Notes: generated from the letters alone by a model not told the origin. A stretch of 64,000 nucleotides of DNA from Xanthostigma xanthostigma (GCA_963575645.1 OY754469.1:38770753-38834752), one strand, 5' to 3'. Counted from the stretch's first letter, positions 31,938 through 44,260 are shown. A program made the numbers and translations.

Positions 31938-32239
31938 TGGGTATTTTGTGGTTAATTCTTGATGGAAATATCAATTTTTTCGGGATTTTATATATTACCT
32001 GTTGTTATTTGGGATTTTTTATTGTTATCTAAGCAATGGACAAAAAAGTTTCCACCAAACACTTAAACATGTTAGAACATCAGGCCGAGTTTTGTGGAAA
32101 CTTTTTTGTTATTTAATATTGCCTTCAAGAGAATCTATAGATGCTGATGATCTCACATGTCGAGCGTGTATAATTTACAAACCTCTTTCGAGAGAATCGT
32201 TAATAAATAAATAAAATCTTAATATTCCTATAAATTAAC
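31938..32239. other. Non-coding, no recognised element
   Basis: Nothing identified. Confidence 0.3.
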
Positions 32240-32385
32240 AAGGTTTCGATCCGCTTAGCCGTTTAACTTGTATCGTACTCACAGACAGACTTTTTCCAAA
32301 AACGTTTTTTGAACTCCAGGGACTTTAAATCAAAAAATTTTGAAATGTGAATTTGTACCAGTCCCCACTTGAGGAGTTGGAATGG
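32240..32385. repeat. Dispersed ACCATTCCAAC repeat, copy 3 (reverse, partial)
   Basis: The GGTTTCGATCCGCTTAGCCG region and terminal GTTGGAATGGT match the right half of copy 2. Confidence 0.4.
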
Positions 32386-32966
32386 TGAAATAGCAATTGC
32401 GCCAATATTATGGCAGCGTATAAACGGGGCTTTGAAAATATGAATGAATCGGTGATTAATAAGTTAATGAATAACTGCAAACAAATGAATCGAATGTAAA
32501 CAATTAATAAATTTCTAACAGACAAGTGTTTACGCACGATATTCAAAGTTGTCACTCGAATCAGCTGGCAAACTGTAAGCAATTGTTGACATTTAACACA
32601 AAGAGACAAGACTATTTAAACTCATTCTGCTGTGGTACAGACACGGTTAAAAATAATTGAGGTATGACCACAAGCCATGATATTTCATCATAAACATAAA
32701 TGTGAAAAAATGGGCTATTAAATTAGAGGGTGGAAATTGGAGAGAAGGGTGAAAATGCACCCTTTTCATTTTTTTCAATATATCTCGCGAACGAAGCAAA
32801 ATTTCGATATACTTTGTATGAAACTTTTCGTAGAGAATTGAATTTCCCATCGAAACGACTTATTAAAATTAAAAAAAATATTATGCCAAAAATGTTGAAT
32901 CGAAAAGAAACAAGAAAGCCAAAATTTGGTTTTTTTACTCTCATCCAAACGCTCCATTAGATGTTT
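32386..32966. other. Non-coding, no recognised element
   Basis: Several short overlapping frames occur on both strands, none with a recognisable motif. Nothing else identified. Confidence 0.3.
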
Positions 32967-33260
32967 CTACAGTCCGATCAAACTTTCGGTTTCGGCCTAG
33001 TTCCGGCAAAAAACTGTTTTCGGCTGCCATCCGGCCGAAACAGAACTACATTCGGGAGGTTTCGCGCTGAAATCAAGCATGTTCAGTGCAGCTCCTTAAA
33101 GTTAATAATTAGTTAAAATATCAGAGACTGAATGATTAATATGTAATTGATTTAAAAATAAAAAAAGTCTCATTATGATAATGTTTATTTTATTTTCCCC
33201 ACGAAAACATGAAAGTTCGGTTTCGGTTTCGGCCGTAAAATATAGTTTCGGTCGGACACT
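32967..33260. mobile_element. hAT-like MITE
   Basis: Left CAGTCCGATCAAACTTTCGG and right TATAGTTTCGGTCGGACACT are imperfect inverted ends rich in TTTCGGCC motifs. Both flanks read AGATGTTT, an 8-bp duplication. Confidence 0.65.
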
Positions 33261-33279
33261 AGATGTTTCACATAAAAAA

Positions 33280-33855
33280 TTGGTTGTCTGTAAAGTCGGT
33301 TTACGGACGATAGTTTTACGTGATAACGTATTCCGTAATACATAACCTAAACCTCCCAAAATTTGGTTTCAATCCGCTTATCCTTGGTGTCGGAATGATA
33401 AGAAATGTCAAAAGTGACGTTTGCAACTGTCAAAGTATTATGTTCTAATAATAATTAGTTATTCCAATACTTAACTTAGAAGGCGTTGCATTTCACAAAA
33501 TACTAATGTCAAAAAATTGAATTAAACATTAGAAATGCAGCCGTTTTCATGTTGCATTTATACAGCTATTTTTCTATATAAATTTGTATAAAAAAACTGT
33601 TTAGGCAAATTCTGTTATACGAAATCTATGTAAAATGTTCTCCTCTTTCGTTTAAGACTGGTTTCAAACCGATCTGATTTAAATTGAGCGAGAAATTAGC
33701 AAAAAGCACGCACAGGGTCAGGCGGAACGTTACGCGTTACGAACGTTAGGAATGTTAGGATTTAGGAACGTTACACTTTTTCGTGCATGCAGCCGGTGTT
33801 TTAACAATTTATAAGATTGGTGATTCATCAATTTATAAGACGTTATCACGTCAAA
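33280..33855. repeat. Dispersed TTGGTTGTCTG repeat, long copy
   Basis: TTGGTTGTCTGTAAAGTCGG at the left and CGTTATCACGTCAAAA at the right match the short copy at 3199-3412, with about 360 extra bases between. The right part is partly duplicated (GAACGTTA repeated; CAATTTATAAGA twice). Confidence 0.5.
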
Positions 33856-33947
33856 AATTCGTAATTGACTGTTTTCTTCGAATGCAATGTCAACTTTCAA
33901 TTTTATTGCGTAGCTAAGGAAAATAAATTTTGACAATATTACATTAG

Positions 33948-34500
33948 TAGAGCTGTAACAAACCGTATGCATTCGTTACTGAGTAACGGGTACATCGTCT
34001 GACTCGAAGTAACGAATCGTTACTTACAAATTCATTTCGTTACTCGCATTTGTTGTATCCATGTCAGTTCGACTCGTTTGATGCGGTTATACGTTATACG
34101 AACAAAGTCATACCGTATCACGAATGCGACGCGCCTCGATGCGATGGTACATGCTTGATGCTGTTAGTACACGATTGTATTTCGTATGAAAAGTAAAGAG
34201 TGTCATCACACTCTTTACTTTTCATACGAAATACAATCGTGTACTAACAGCATCAAGCATATTATATAACTATTATTATAACGGACATTGATTAGTTTTG
34301 AATGACACGCAGTTGTGTTCTTGTATTCCGATTGAAAGGTCACGTTTTGTGCTAATAAAGAATATTTAAAGTAAAATAAAACTTTTCATTTAATAAAGAT
34401 CTTACAAAGAGTAACGTAACGATACGAAAGTAACGAGTACTGGTTCTTTAAGTAACGAATACATACGGGTACACAATTTCTCGTTACTTTTACAGCTCTA
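33948..34500. mobile_element. hAT element with exact 8-bp duplication
   Basis: TAGAGCTGTAACAAACCGTA at the left and TTACTTTTACAGCTCTA at the right are the ends. TACATTAG flanks on both sides. The interior has many GTAACG motifs and, at 34150-34261, a perfect palindrome with arms of about 53 bases. No transposase. Confidence 0.8.
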
Positions 34501-34918
34501 TACATTAGAGAGAGATGTAACAATGTAAGAATAAGGTCTTGCTATAGAATAAACCATTTCCGCGTTGTAAATAAATATATATAAATAAATTATTTGACCA
34601 AGAATGTACGAAGACCGGTCTGTCAACTTGACTTGTAATACATTTGATAAAATAACTGATAAATTCAATAAAAACACAAATAGGTTTATTATTATTTTCA
34701 TGTTTACAATAAAAACGTTTCCAACAACAGCTAGTAACTGTTTTAAAACGACTGGAACCCGCTTACGTTCAAATCAAATTATTCAAAGGTTACAAAAGAA
34801 AAAAAACGTTAACCACAAGTGACTTTTATTCTTTACCGTTTTTTTCTCATTGGGGGTATTCCGCTGAATTTAAATTCAGGTTTCTGATATAATTCAGCCA
34901 TTCATTGGCCACGAAAGT
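34501..34918. other. Non-coding, no recognised element
   Basis: Nothing identified beyond the target duplications of neighbouring elements. Confidence 0.3.
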
Positions 34919-35248
34919 AGGGATGTCAAATAAGTATCGATATTTTTTGGAAATATCTATGTCAAAATTTTCATAAAAAAATATCGATATAGGTAACGGT
35001 AAAATTACTAAAAGAATATTAGCGCTCTAAAAATTAGTATATTTTTTGAACGAGCTATAAAATAAAGTAAAGTGTGGGTAAAAACGTAAGTAGTTTGTCG
35101 GTCTGAAAAAAAAACGATTTTTATACCTTTTCGATAGATGGAATTTTATATCGATACATCAATATATCGAAAAATTAAATATCGCTCAAAAATATCGATA
35201 CACCGAACAAATAATATTGTTGTATCGATATTTTTTCGACAAACCTAC
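34919..35248. mobile_element. hAT-like MITE with ATCGATA motifs
   Basis: AGGGATGTCAAATAAGTATC at the left and TCGACAAACCTAC at the right are loose inverted ends. ACGAAAGT flanks on both sides exactly. The interior repeats TATCGATA and ATATCGAT. Confidence 0.65.
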
Positions 35249-35256
35249 ACGAAAGT

Positions 35257-36396
35257 AATAGATTAGGCAGAAGAATATCATAATAATATTTGTTTGTGAT
35301 ATTACACGTGTATTTCAAAACAGTAGCTTTTATGACGTCATCGCGGTAAAACCTGATATAATGAACGGCGTGCGCTCGTTTATTGGTCAGATTAATTACG
35401 TTATGTTAACTGCGCTATTATTATTGATGGCCTTAAATTACGTTCTACAAGCATTTAACTTTAAAATATTCTTGACTTGGTAATTGGTGTGATGCTGCCC
35501 AAAATATGGAACGATTTAATTTCGTAATCAAAAATACCAACGTCTTATAATAAAAGAAGTATCAATGTTTACCCAAAACTCGAGAACTGAACCGATTTCC
35601 AAGTTTTTTTATTTTTTTGCACTAAAAAATAAAAATAATTTAGATCAGAATTTGTAAAAAGAAAACGGGCGCTCATAAAATTATACTGTTGTTTTTATGA
35701 GCGTCCAGTTGTTATCTTTTTACAAATGTTGAGCATTATTAAGATCAAAAATGAAAATTTTATATGAATTTATAGAGAAAAAAATAGTGATTTCGAATAC
35801 AAAAAAAAGTATAGATATAATATGTTGAAAAAACATGTACCTATACGTACACTTTCGGTTGAGTTTGAAGTACAAAAAAAATATACCTCAGCGGTTTCCG
35901 GTAGTAAATTTCGAGTTGAATAATAAACTGTATTACTAAGCCTCCGCTGTCCTGTTTTCATTACAGTTCTAATACAAAACAAGCGTCCGCTAACGGTGCG
36001 TTTATACAGCAGTATGCTCGAACATTTATTAAAATACAATTATGAGAACTCTCGCATACAGCAGGGCACAACCGCTAGTCTGTCAGATATAGCCGCGGTA
36101 TACAGTACCGTTCGGGTAGTCCATCTGAACTCATTGCAATTATAAACTTAGTTGGTTAACAAACCGCGATTTATGTCGATGTATGGGGACAACAGTTTCT
36201 TCCAACGGCAAAGCGGGAAAAATCTTCGAGACTCGATTCCCGTGATGGACGAACTATTTACATACCTACAAGTTTGTACAGAACCTTCGGTGCGCGAGTT
36301 CGACTCGCACTTGCCCGGTTTTTTGTATTTAGTAGGATACAAGAACTATTCATTATTACTATTATCGGTGAAGAGATATATGTTCTGATTTTTTTT
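35257..36396. other. Non-coding, one short hairpin
   Basis: About 35655-35725 holds an imperfect hairpin (GGGCGCTCATAAAA mirrored by TTTTATGAGCGTCC). Nothing else is recognised. The 78- and 89-residue frames have no family signature. Confidence 0.3.
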
Positions 36397-36893
36397 TTTA
36401 AGTAAAACTTCTTTAGGCACGCTTGACTTGCGGAGTAAGGCGGTGATGCCTGACGAGAGCGTTTACGGAAAGTGCGTGATCGGGCGAGGCGAACGGAAGT
36501 TGAGAGGGAGATATAAGTTAGTGAAGATAGAAAGAGAGAGAGTTACGTTTCGTATATTACTGTATAGGGGCAAAAGAGAGAGGTGCGCGCGCACATTTTC
36601 TTTCTCTCTTCCTCAACAAATACTTCACTGGCTAGTGATGCCATCACGTGGCCGAAAATATGAGCAGTACAATAGAATGACACATACTTGGCGCCATCAG
36701 GTGGCCTTTACTTGCCAGTGGCGCTATCGGGTCACTAAAATCCAACGAGAGCTAAGTAATTGCAATGTATTACTTTTGTTTTCATTATCTTTATGTAATA
36801 TTCTACGTTTAAAGAGAATAAAATTTAAATTCATTCATATTTTGTGAATTTTCGAGTGAATAATAACAAATTATGGCATGAAGAAGTTTTACT
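36397..36893. repeat. Repeat with AAGTAAAACTTCT ends
   Basis: AAGTAAAACTTCTTTAGGCA at the left is mirrored by GAAGAAGTTTTACTT at the right. The interior is GC-richer (GGCGGTGATGCCTGACGAGA, AGAGAGAGAG tracts). The 139-residue frame at 36428-36847 is long for the region, but it is basic and low in complexity and shows no domain, so I treat it as part of the repeat, not a gene. Confidence 0.45.
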
Positions 36894-36899
36894 TCAGTC

Positions 36900-37440
36900 G
36901 AGTTGTTTAAAGCACACTCGTTTTTTATGTGATATTCTTTTATTAATTATTTCCAAGATGTTTTTCTAAATACCATTACTCCTTTGATTATGCATTTTCA
37001 GTGTAGAAGATTGAGATACATTTCAAAACGTACAGCGAAACAAAATTTTCAACCTGTGAAACCATTGGTTGAAAAAAAAAAATGATACAATCAGCGAGTT
37101 AATCTTTCATTTAAATCTGTCTACGCATAGACTACAATACAAATTAAGCCTACTTAATTTTTTTACATAAACCTCGTGATTTTGAAACGTGTTTTTTTTA
37201 TTTGTTTTTGGATGTCATCACCGGACACATAAAACACAATGGGACTAATTCCAACAAGGGCATGTTTTCTTTGTGTCCAGTTTTATTTTCCCTAAATTAT
37301 ACTAATTTATTTACAACAAATATCACTCCATACCGGTATAGAATTCTATTATGTCTGAACTAAACGAAGGGGTAAAAAGATAATAGAGTGTAGTATTATT
37401 TTGATAAAATAACGGCTATAACGTAAACTAGATAGTGAAG
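36900..37440. other. Non-coding, no recognised element
   Basis: Nothing identified. Confidence 0.3.
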
Positions 37441-37990
37441 ATTTAAAAATTTTAAAAAAAGTGTGTGTCTGTCAGCTCCAACGCACGACTGGAGTTTACT
37501 CCTTAGATACGCTGTGTAATGAATTCCATCTCGTTCTTTCGTACGTTAAATCCTACAGATATATTATATGTTTGCCTCTTTTGAAGCGGACGAGCATAAC
37601 GCCGCACTTGAAGCGGTGGAACTTAACGCCTCACCAATTGATTTTACTACTCATAAAATTTCCGTACCGGACCTTATAATTCAAAATCGTTTCTTAAGGA
37701 GTAAACTCAAAAAAAAAAATAAAAATTTTAATTTCTATTTGGCTATTTCATATACATATAATTTTCATTTAAAAAAAAAAATATTATTCCTTTTTTTAAT
37801 CGTAACTAAGTATTATTGTAATTTTAATATAGGTAAGTTAATTTACTATTGTTTTGTAAAATTATTGTCATTGTAAATTGTAGATTCCTGAGGATATGGA
37901 AAAATTATTCACGAAACGTAGAATATATTAAAAATATAAACATATATAATTAATTCATCTGTTTGTTTATTTGGCTAATTCCTGTTAATC
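37441..37990 (+). repeat. Possible Penelope-like fragment with hammerhead-like core
   Basis: At 37888-37917 CTGAGGA is followed by a weak stem (TGGAA with TTCA, one bulge) and GAAAC, the order of a hammerhead core on the + strand. AGATAGTGAAGATT near 37428 is mirrored by AATCTTCACTATGT near 37987, so the core lies between inverted ends. GGAGTTTACTCCTTA and TAAGGAGTAAACTC form a second inner inverted pair. The assignment is tentative. Confidence 0.35.
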
Positions 37991-38046
37991 TTCACTATGT
38001 AGTATTATCATTTATTACTGGAGATAGTATTAAAGTCGTAGCTCGT

Positions 38047-38300
38047 CAAGGGCGTAAATAGGGGGGTGGCAAAGGGGGTATTCTCCCCCAGGATCATAAT
38101 AATAAAAAAATAAATCTGAAAATAATACGAATACCTGACTAAATAATAAAATTTAGAAGAAATAAGTACTACTTCTTGAAAAAAAAATCGTAATATTGGT
38201 TTGGGAATTAATATTTTGCTTGACACCTTCCTTGTGCGATAATAATAAAAATATTATTTTTTTTGTTTTACCCCCTCAGAAAAAAATATCTACGCCCTTG
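38047..38300. mobile_element. hAT MITE with exact 8-bp duplication
   Basis: CAAGGGCGTAAATAGGGGGG at the left and ATATCTACGCCCTTG at the right are inverted ends. TAGCTCGT flanks on both sides. 254 bases, no coding capacity. Confidence 0.8.
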
Positions 38301-38499
38301 TAGCTCGTGGGCATAAAAACCATTCGAATGATTTTAAATAACTTCCCTTTTAATAATCGTATAGTTCGATTATTTTCAATCAAAATATCTCTACCTTTTT
38401 CGCGGTCGAATAATAGTATATTGTGCAACTAGTGCGACAATGCCGCACGAGTTGCACATACTATTTTTTATTACGAATTAAATTAAATTAAAATTAAAA

Positions 38500-38630
38500 T
38501 TTTATTACGAATTAAAAAAAGAAATTAGAAATAATAAAAATTAAAATTAAATCATTAAAAAGTTGAAAATTCAGTTAAAATTGTTAAAATTGTCAAGAAT
38601 AAAACTCCATAATCGAAAATTTTAACCTCA
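38500..38630. repeat. AT-rich dispersed repeat, copy 1
   Basis: About 120 bases ending in TTAAAATTGTCAAGAATAAA and CTCCATAATCGAAAA are almost identical to 43805-43920, in the same orientation 5.3 kb away. Confidence 0.5.
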
Positions 38631-39785
38631 AATCTGCTTCAAATGACAGTTTGTTTCGTTGACATTAACACCGTAATTATTTTGTTTTTTTCTCTGAATT
38701 TGCGTGCGGCAAACAATAATTTCAGTGCGACAAATAAAGTTTCCGCTGCACGTATAAATGAAAATAGCTACTTTTCAACCGTAACAGCATGCGTAAAGAT
38801 ACCACTTTTCCCGCATGAGTAATAAAATAATAAATTATTAAATTTCGAAGACGGAGATGTAGCTACGACCCTGTACAAAGCTATTTACTTTTCGCCGGCA
38901 CAATTAATGTAGTTCAACATAATTCCGTCGTGCCGCTCCGAGCCACTATGAATATTTATAAATCTGACAAAATTATCAAATGTAACAATTAATTAATTTG
39001 TAAAGAACTGTGCTGCGATGACCTAATTGTGCCATCGCACATCGCTTTTATCATCGTCCATTGTTTGTGCGTTTAAAATGCTATTTCCGTACTTTTGTAC
39101 GCAAAAAACACACCGTACGAACACGTTCGCACGTATTTAAACACGAGATTGTGTTTTGTTATTAACAAAAAAAAAACAACTGAAAAACAAACGAGCATCA
39201 TCAGGAAGCGTTTGTTTCACTGGCCGACAGGTTTACAGTACAGGATGCTGACTTGTGCGATGCAGAATAGGAATTTCCATGCTTCTATGGTTGGACAAAG
39301 TGTTATTTGATCTTAGAACCAATTTGTATTTTTATATTTATTTTTTAGGGCTCCGTATCATCGGGTTTAAAGGAAAATATGGTTTGCGTTTTAACCCATT
39401 TAAACCTACACTCCTTTTAAAACGATATTTATTTGGATAATGTTTTAATGTTTAACTATATTCAAATCTAAATGGCGTTACTGAAGGTACCGCGTACTTT
39501 TATCATATTCAGTTTGAAACATAAGCCTCAAATATTTCGGTAACATTTCCTGTTGTTATTAATTATTGCCTAAATTTGTACATTTAGAGCAATAAACATT
39601 TATTATTATTAATTGTATTTTTTCTGTTATGCAATGAAAAGACACACTTCATATTATGTCGAAAATGTGAGGTACACCTTAAAACTGTTTTTTTTACATT
39701 GCCATACAGTGTAAAAATCTTTTTTTTTTAATTTTGGTAATACATTTTTTGTTCAGTTAAGACTAAATTGAGTAGTGAGTACCTA
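38631..39785. other. Non-coding, no recognised element
   Basis: No gene or complete element is visible. Confidence 0.3.
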
Positions 39786-40108
39786 TAGTACGCGCCACGA
39801 ATCTAAAAGGCTCGGAAGTTAGATGCGAATGCAGACTTGCGCTTGTACTGTCTGTTGAAAAACTACAAACTCGCAACTCAACAAAACTAACATAGCAATA
39901 ACAACTTGACAATAGCGTACTCGACTGTACTTTAAAGCGGCAAAGCGACAAGTAACAAAGGCAACGAGCGATCACGGCCAATCACCGACGAGCGCACGTT
40001 CCGTGCAAGTAGCTGGGAGGTGGTGGGAGTATCAACGACTCTAAAATGTGCCTTTGCGACGCTGTTTGTGACTAACTTCCGAACCTTTTAGATCCGTGGC
40101 GCGTACTA
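39786..40108. mobile_element. Inverted-repeat element with TACCTA duplication
   Basis: TAGTACGCGCCACGAATCTA at the left mirrors TAGATCCGTGGCGCGTACTA at the right, with inverted identity continuing through AAAGG and CGGAAGTTA. Both flanks read TACCTA, a 6-bp duplication, which is unusual among the elements here. Superfamily not assigned. Confidence 0.65.
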
Positions 40109-40114
40109 TACCTA

Positions 40115-41338
40115 CCTACTTCATTTAGTTCACCACAATAAAAACGAATTTAAAAAGTCGGATAATCCGTTTTGATTTTTGACGTATTAAAGAATTCAAA
40201 AAATTTTGTTTTTTTTAATTTTTTGTGTTCCACTATAACATAATAACTTAAAAAAGAAAAAATATTTTTTTACAAATAATAGTTTCAGGATTATATGGAT
40301 TAAACAGCAAAATAGTCTGACAGTAGATATATACGTACAAATGCAGTATTTTATTCTCTCTGTAAATAACTGGAATCCACTTTAGATCATTATTTTTATA
40401 AAAGTAACTCTATTTAGGGAACGTCCATTAATCTCGTGAGATGTTTTTTTTTTGACCCCCCCACTCTCTTGGTAAGATATTGTAAACTGTGGGACCTTCC
40501 CCCAGGTGAGATTTACCCTATAATTTTTAAATAATTGCATTTTCCTTCATACCATTAGATACCTAAGCGTCAATAGTAATGTTTTTTTTTTGTATGTACT
40601 CATTTTTTTCTGTAAAATAAGGGGTGCACTATAACGAATTTAATTAAATTTAGTAAAAGTAAAAAGTAGGCTGCGACACCACCGCCTTATAATAATGTGT
40701 ATTCTCTAAATTAAAAAGTTAACGTGAGATTTTCATTGATATCTCCATTTCTTTAGTCGCGTAAGTTGTCACCCTGTATATCGACATCCAATATATTTAA
40801 TTGCCCGGTCGTAATTTTTATTATTGTACGAAGTCCTTGTATATAACCACATTTGCCCTTGGGGTTTTCTGGTCTCCGATTTCTTGTAAATTTTATTATT
40901 AATTAACTGATTTCCCATTCTGTAGAACTTCAAATAAAACCGAGTTACCTAAGTCTTTCTCGATCATAATATTAAGACTATTCTATTGCCATTTGCCAAA
41001 ACTTTCCCGGTTTTGTTTTGAAGAGACGAGCCACCGACACAGCAAAAATATCGGGGTCAAATCCATTTCAATCCAAATTCTAAAATGGATCAACCTTAAG
41101 ATACAAATAAAACAATCATTTTTGCGTGAAACCCAACAAATTGAATTACAAATTTATTTTTTACTCACATTGTTTCATTTTTCAAGCGGACGAAATTCCG
41201 CATCATTGTTTCCATCTTCTCGAATCGAATCCCTCGACATCTCTGGTCGGTATTTTTCGAACCACACAAAGTCGGGTCGCTGAAACATAAAAAAAAATGT
41301 GAGTCGTCGCGGGACGCCTGGCAGATGTTAACTAATTT
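40115..41338. other. Non-coding with minor repeat debris
   Basis: About 40419-40630 (GGGAACGTCCATTAATCTCG) resembles the debris at 6668. The 96-residue frame near 41 kb lacks any motif. Confidence 0.3.
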
Positions 41339-41432
41339 AAGCGAAATTCTAGTAACTAAATTTCGACCTTCATCTAACGAAATTTAGAAAGTAAATTTCG
41401 CCCTGTCATCTAACGAAATTCTATTAATTAAA
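41339..41432. repeat. Three-unit short tandem repeat
   Basis: CGAAATT...AAATTTCG...CATCTAA recurs three times with units of about 36-38 bases. Each unit is itself a short hairpin (CGAAATT with AATTTCG). Confidence 0.5.
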
Positions 41433-41879
41433 TTGTATCAACAAACGCCTAGTTCGACACTTCAACACAATAAATACTATAAAAAATTATTTTATGTGTT
41501 GTACTCTCTTTACAGGGCGTTGCGCTCGAGCTGTAACGGCCGCGCGGAATCTTATTTTCAACGTGAAATTAAAACTATAAATAATAGAGATAGAGTTCCG
41601 GGAGTAGAACTTTTTTATTGGAAATTTTCTCCTCTTTAAGAATCTTTTTTTCAATTTCCACTATCGCTTAGATTTTTTGAGTAATTGCCAAAATTCTGAG
41701 GGGCTTTTTTTGTCTTTTCGTTTTTTTGTTAATAACAAATGCAAATTTTGTCGGCGAAGAAAATAAACAAAAACGTCTTTTTCGGAAAATTTTTCCGAAT
41801 CGAATAAGCTATTGCTCGTATTTTTTGGAGACTTGGGTCTATTTTTCTCAAGAATCACAGTTTTTGACTAGGCTATAAG

Positions 41880-43015
41880 TTAATTAATAAAATCTTTAAT
41901 TAACGTCTGATTAGAACTTTTCAATAAATAAAATTATCGACCAATTTTTCAGACAAATATATTAACAAAAAATATTAATATTTTTAACCGACGAAAAACA
42001 AAAACGGAGGAGGTTCTCAATTCGACGCGTATATATTTTTTTTTTATTTATTTTTTTTTATTTTTTTTTTTTTATTTATGTATGACCACGCATAACTTTT
42101 TACAGAGTAGTCCGATTTTGATAATTATTTTTTTGTTTGAAAGGGTATACCCCGAAGTTGGTCCCATATAAATTTGGTAGAAAAATTCCAACCCTAAGGG
42201 TAGGAAAACAGGGGATGATTGATTGTTCACTCACTGATTGTAATGTATGACCACACAAAACTTTTTACAGAGTGGTCCAATTTTGATAATTATTTTTTTA
42301 TTGGATAGGGTATACCTCGAGGTTCATCTCATTTAAATTTGGAAAAAAAATTCCTACCCTAAGGGTGGGAAAATAGGGGTGATTTATTGTTCACTCACAG
42401 ATTTTCATGCTGAGTTGTGTATATTACAATTATAAATTATATAGCCACAAAAAATTATTAAATAAAAACTTTTTAACAAAAAAATTAAACCGCCGAAAAA
42501 CTGAAAAGCAAAAAATAATAAATCTTTTTATTTAACTAAGAATTCTATCTAAGTAGTTGAACGTATGTGACAGTCTAGTATATCTAAGTAATTTTGAGTC
42601 GGCGTCAAACCATCAATGAACAAAGATCACTAAAAGAAATAACCAAATCAAATTAACAATGATACGTGAAATCTCCAGCGATAAACATTAACATTCTAAA
42701 CATGCGCTCTCCACACGACCACTCGCAAAGACGTGTGCCCTCAGTGTGCCCGTTAGGGTTGCTCTGTCGCTGATATTAACTTCGTGAACGCTCAGAGATT
42801 TCCGGCGAAGGATTGTTGACGCCGACTCAAAATTACTTAGATATACTAGACTGTCACATACGTTCAACTACTTAGATAGAACTTAGTTAAATAAAAAGAT
42901 TTATTATTTTTTGCTTTTCAGTTTTTCGGCGGTTTAATTTTTTTGTTAAAAAGTTTTTATTTTTTGTTAATATATTTGTCTGAAAAATTGGTCGATAATT
43001 TAATTTATTAATTAA
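41880..43015. mobile_element. Composite inverted-repeat element
   Basis: The outer arms are the Penelope-like block AATTATCGACCAATTTTTCA at about 41936 and its mirror at about 42975. Inside the right half, inner arms at 42458-42609 and 42818-42975 form a foldback of about 155 bases each (ATACTAGACTGTCACATACG mirrored), closed by a roughly 200-base loop of ordinary composition. Between outer and inner arms lies ACCGAC-type debris containing a tandem duplication of about 165 bases (TATGACCACGCATAAC at 42082, TATGACCACACAAAAC at 42246). Confidence 0.55.
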
Positions 43016-43804
43016 TAAAAAATTAACTTTTCAAAATATTTATTGAAGGTTTGGCACTGATAGGCAATTTTTAATTACTTAATTATACGCTCGGCACACA
43101 CAAGCCCAACTTAAATGATTCACCAACTATTTAATCGATCGATTAAACAGACGGCCGACTATAAATTGCCTATCAGCGTCTAAATCCCAAACAATAAAAG
43201 AATAGTTTTGAGTGTCGTCTCTTTATGAAACTTATTTACTCTGTCATAAAAATGATCTCGAAGGCTCCGAGAGCGTTGTAGGACAAATTTTTTGTTGATT
43301 TATTCACATCTGAGTGAAAAACTCGACGGTTATATTCTCTAGGTGCGCTTCCGTGCACGTAAATCAAATAACACATCATGTATACGTGACCTGAAAGCAC
43401 TTTATTAAATTATGTTTTATAAAAAAATGAAATACGACGTCAGTGATGTCAGCTAGAAATGTGTCACTGCCTTTACAAATTATTATCAAAGTGATGTCTA
43501 CAACTAATCGTTATCCGCGGCATCAGACGCGTTAAATGAAACTTTATATATTAAGGAGGTTGATGCGTTACAGTCCCAATCAAAAGTAAGTCGAATTCTG
43601 AATGGGAACTTTTCCATAATAAATTTTCACAAAATGTTTATAAGTCGATGATACCAATAAATTATTGTCATAAAGGCATAAATAAACATTTTTTTTAATA
43701 TTAGTTAATTATTTCAGTATTTTACTTAATGGACTAACTTTTGAATTTTTTGTACAAAGGTATAATAAATTTATGTAAATATCTGTATTTTACATATTTT
43801 TTGC
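43016..43804. other. Non-coding, no recognised element
   Basis: A Helitron-like 3' fragment (TAATCGTTATCCGCGGCAT) lies near 43505. Nothing else recognised. Confidence 0.3.
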
Positions 43805-43920
43805 AGTAAATAATTAAAAAAAGAAATTAAAAGTAATAAAAATTAAAATTAAATCATTAAAAAATTGAAAATTCAGTTAAAATTGTTAAAATTGTCAAGA
43901 ATAAAAGTCCATAATCGAAA
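43805..43920. repeat. AT-rich dispersed repeat, copy 2
   Basis: Direct repeat of 38500-38630 (shared TTAAAATTGTCAAGAATAAA, TCCATAATCGAAAA). Confidence 0.5.
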
Positions 43921-44260
43921 AGTGCTAAGGTTTAATAATTTTTTTTTATTGATTAAAAGTCTCCTAATTAAATTGGAAAAAATATTAAAATATGCGTAAG
44001 ACATCTATGCTTTACATAGTTAGTTTTCGGAACTGCTGACATTATTTGGTTATTTGCAAAAAATTAAAATGTACCGTTTGCATGCTAGGTTGACATATTT
44101 TCCATAAGACTACATGTAAAAGTTTTTTTTAATTTTTAACTTTATAAATCTCCTAATTATTTTAGATTTTTTACAGAAAATTTTGTCATAAAAAATCTAT
44201 TAAAAAAACTTTATTTCAGATTTTTTTCATTATCTTCGTAAAACGGCTCAACCTCCTTAA
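43921..44260. other. Non-coding, no recognised element
   Basis: Nothing identified. Confidence 0.3.

Noticed and set aside
36428..36847. 139-residue open frame as a gene
   Set aside because: Basic, low-complexity product with no domain, lying wholly inside an element with mirrored AAGTAAAACTTCT ends.
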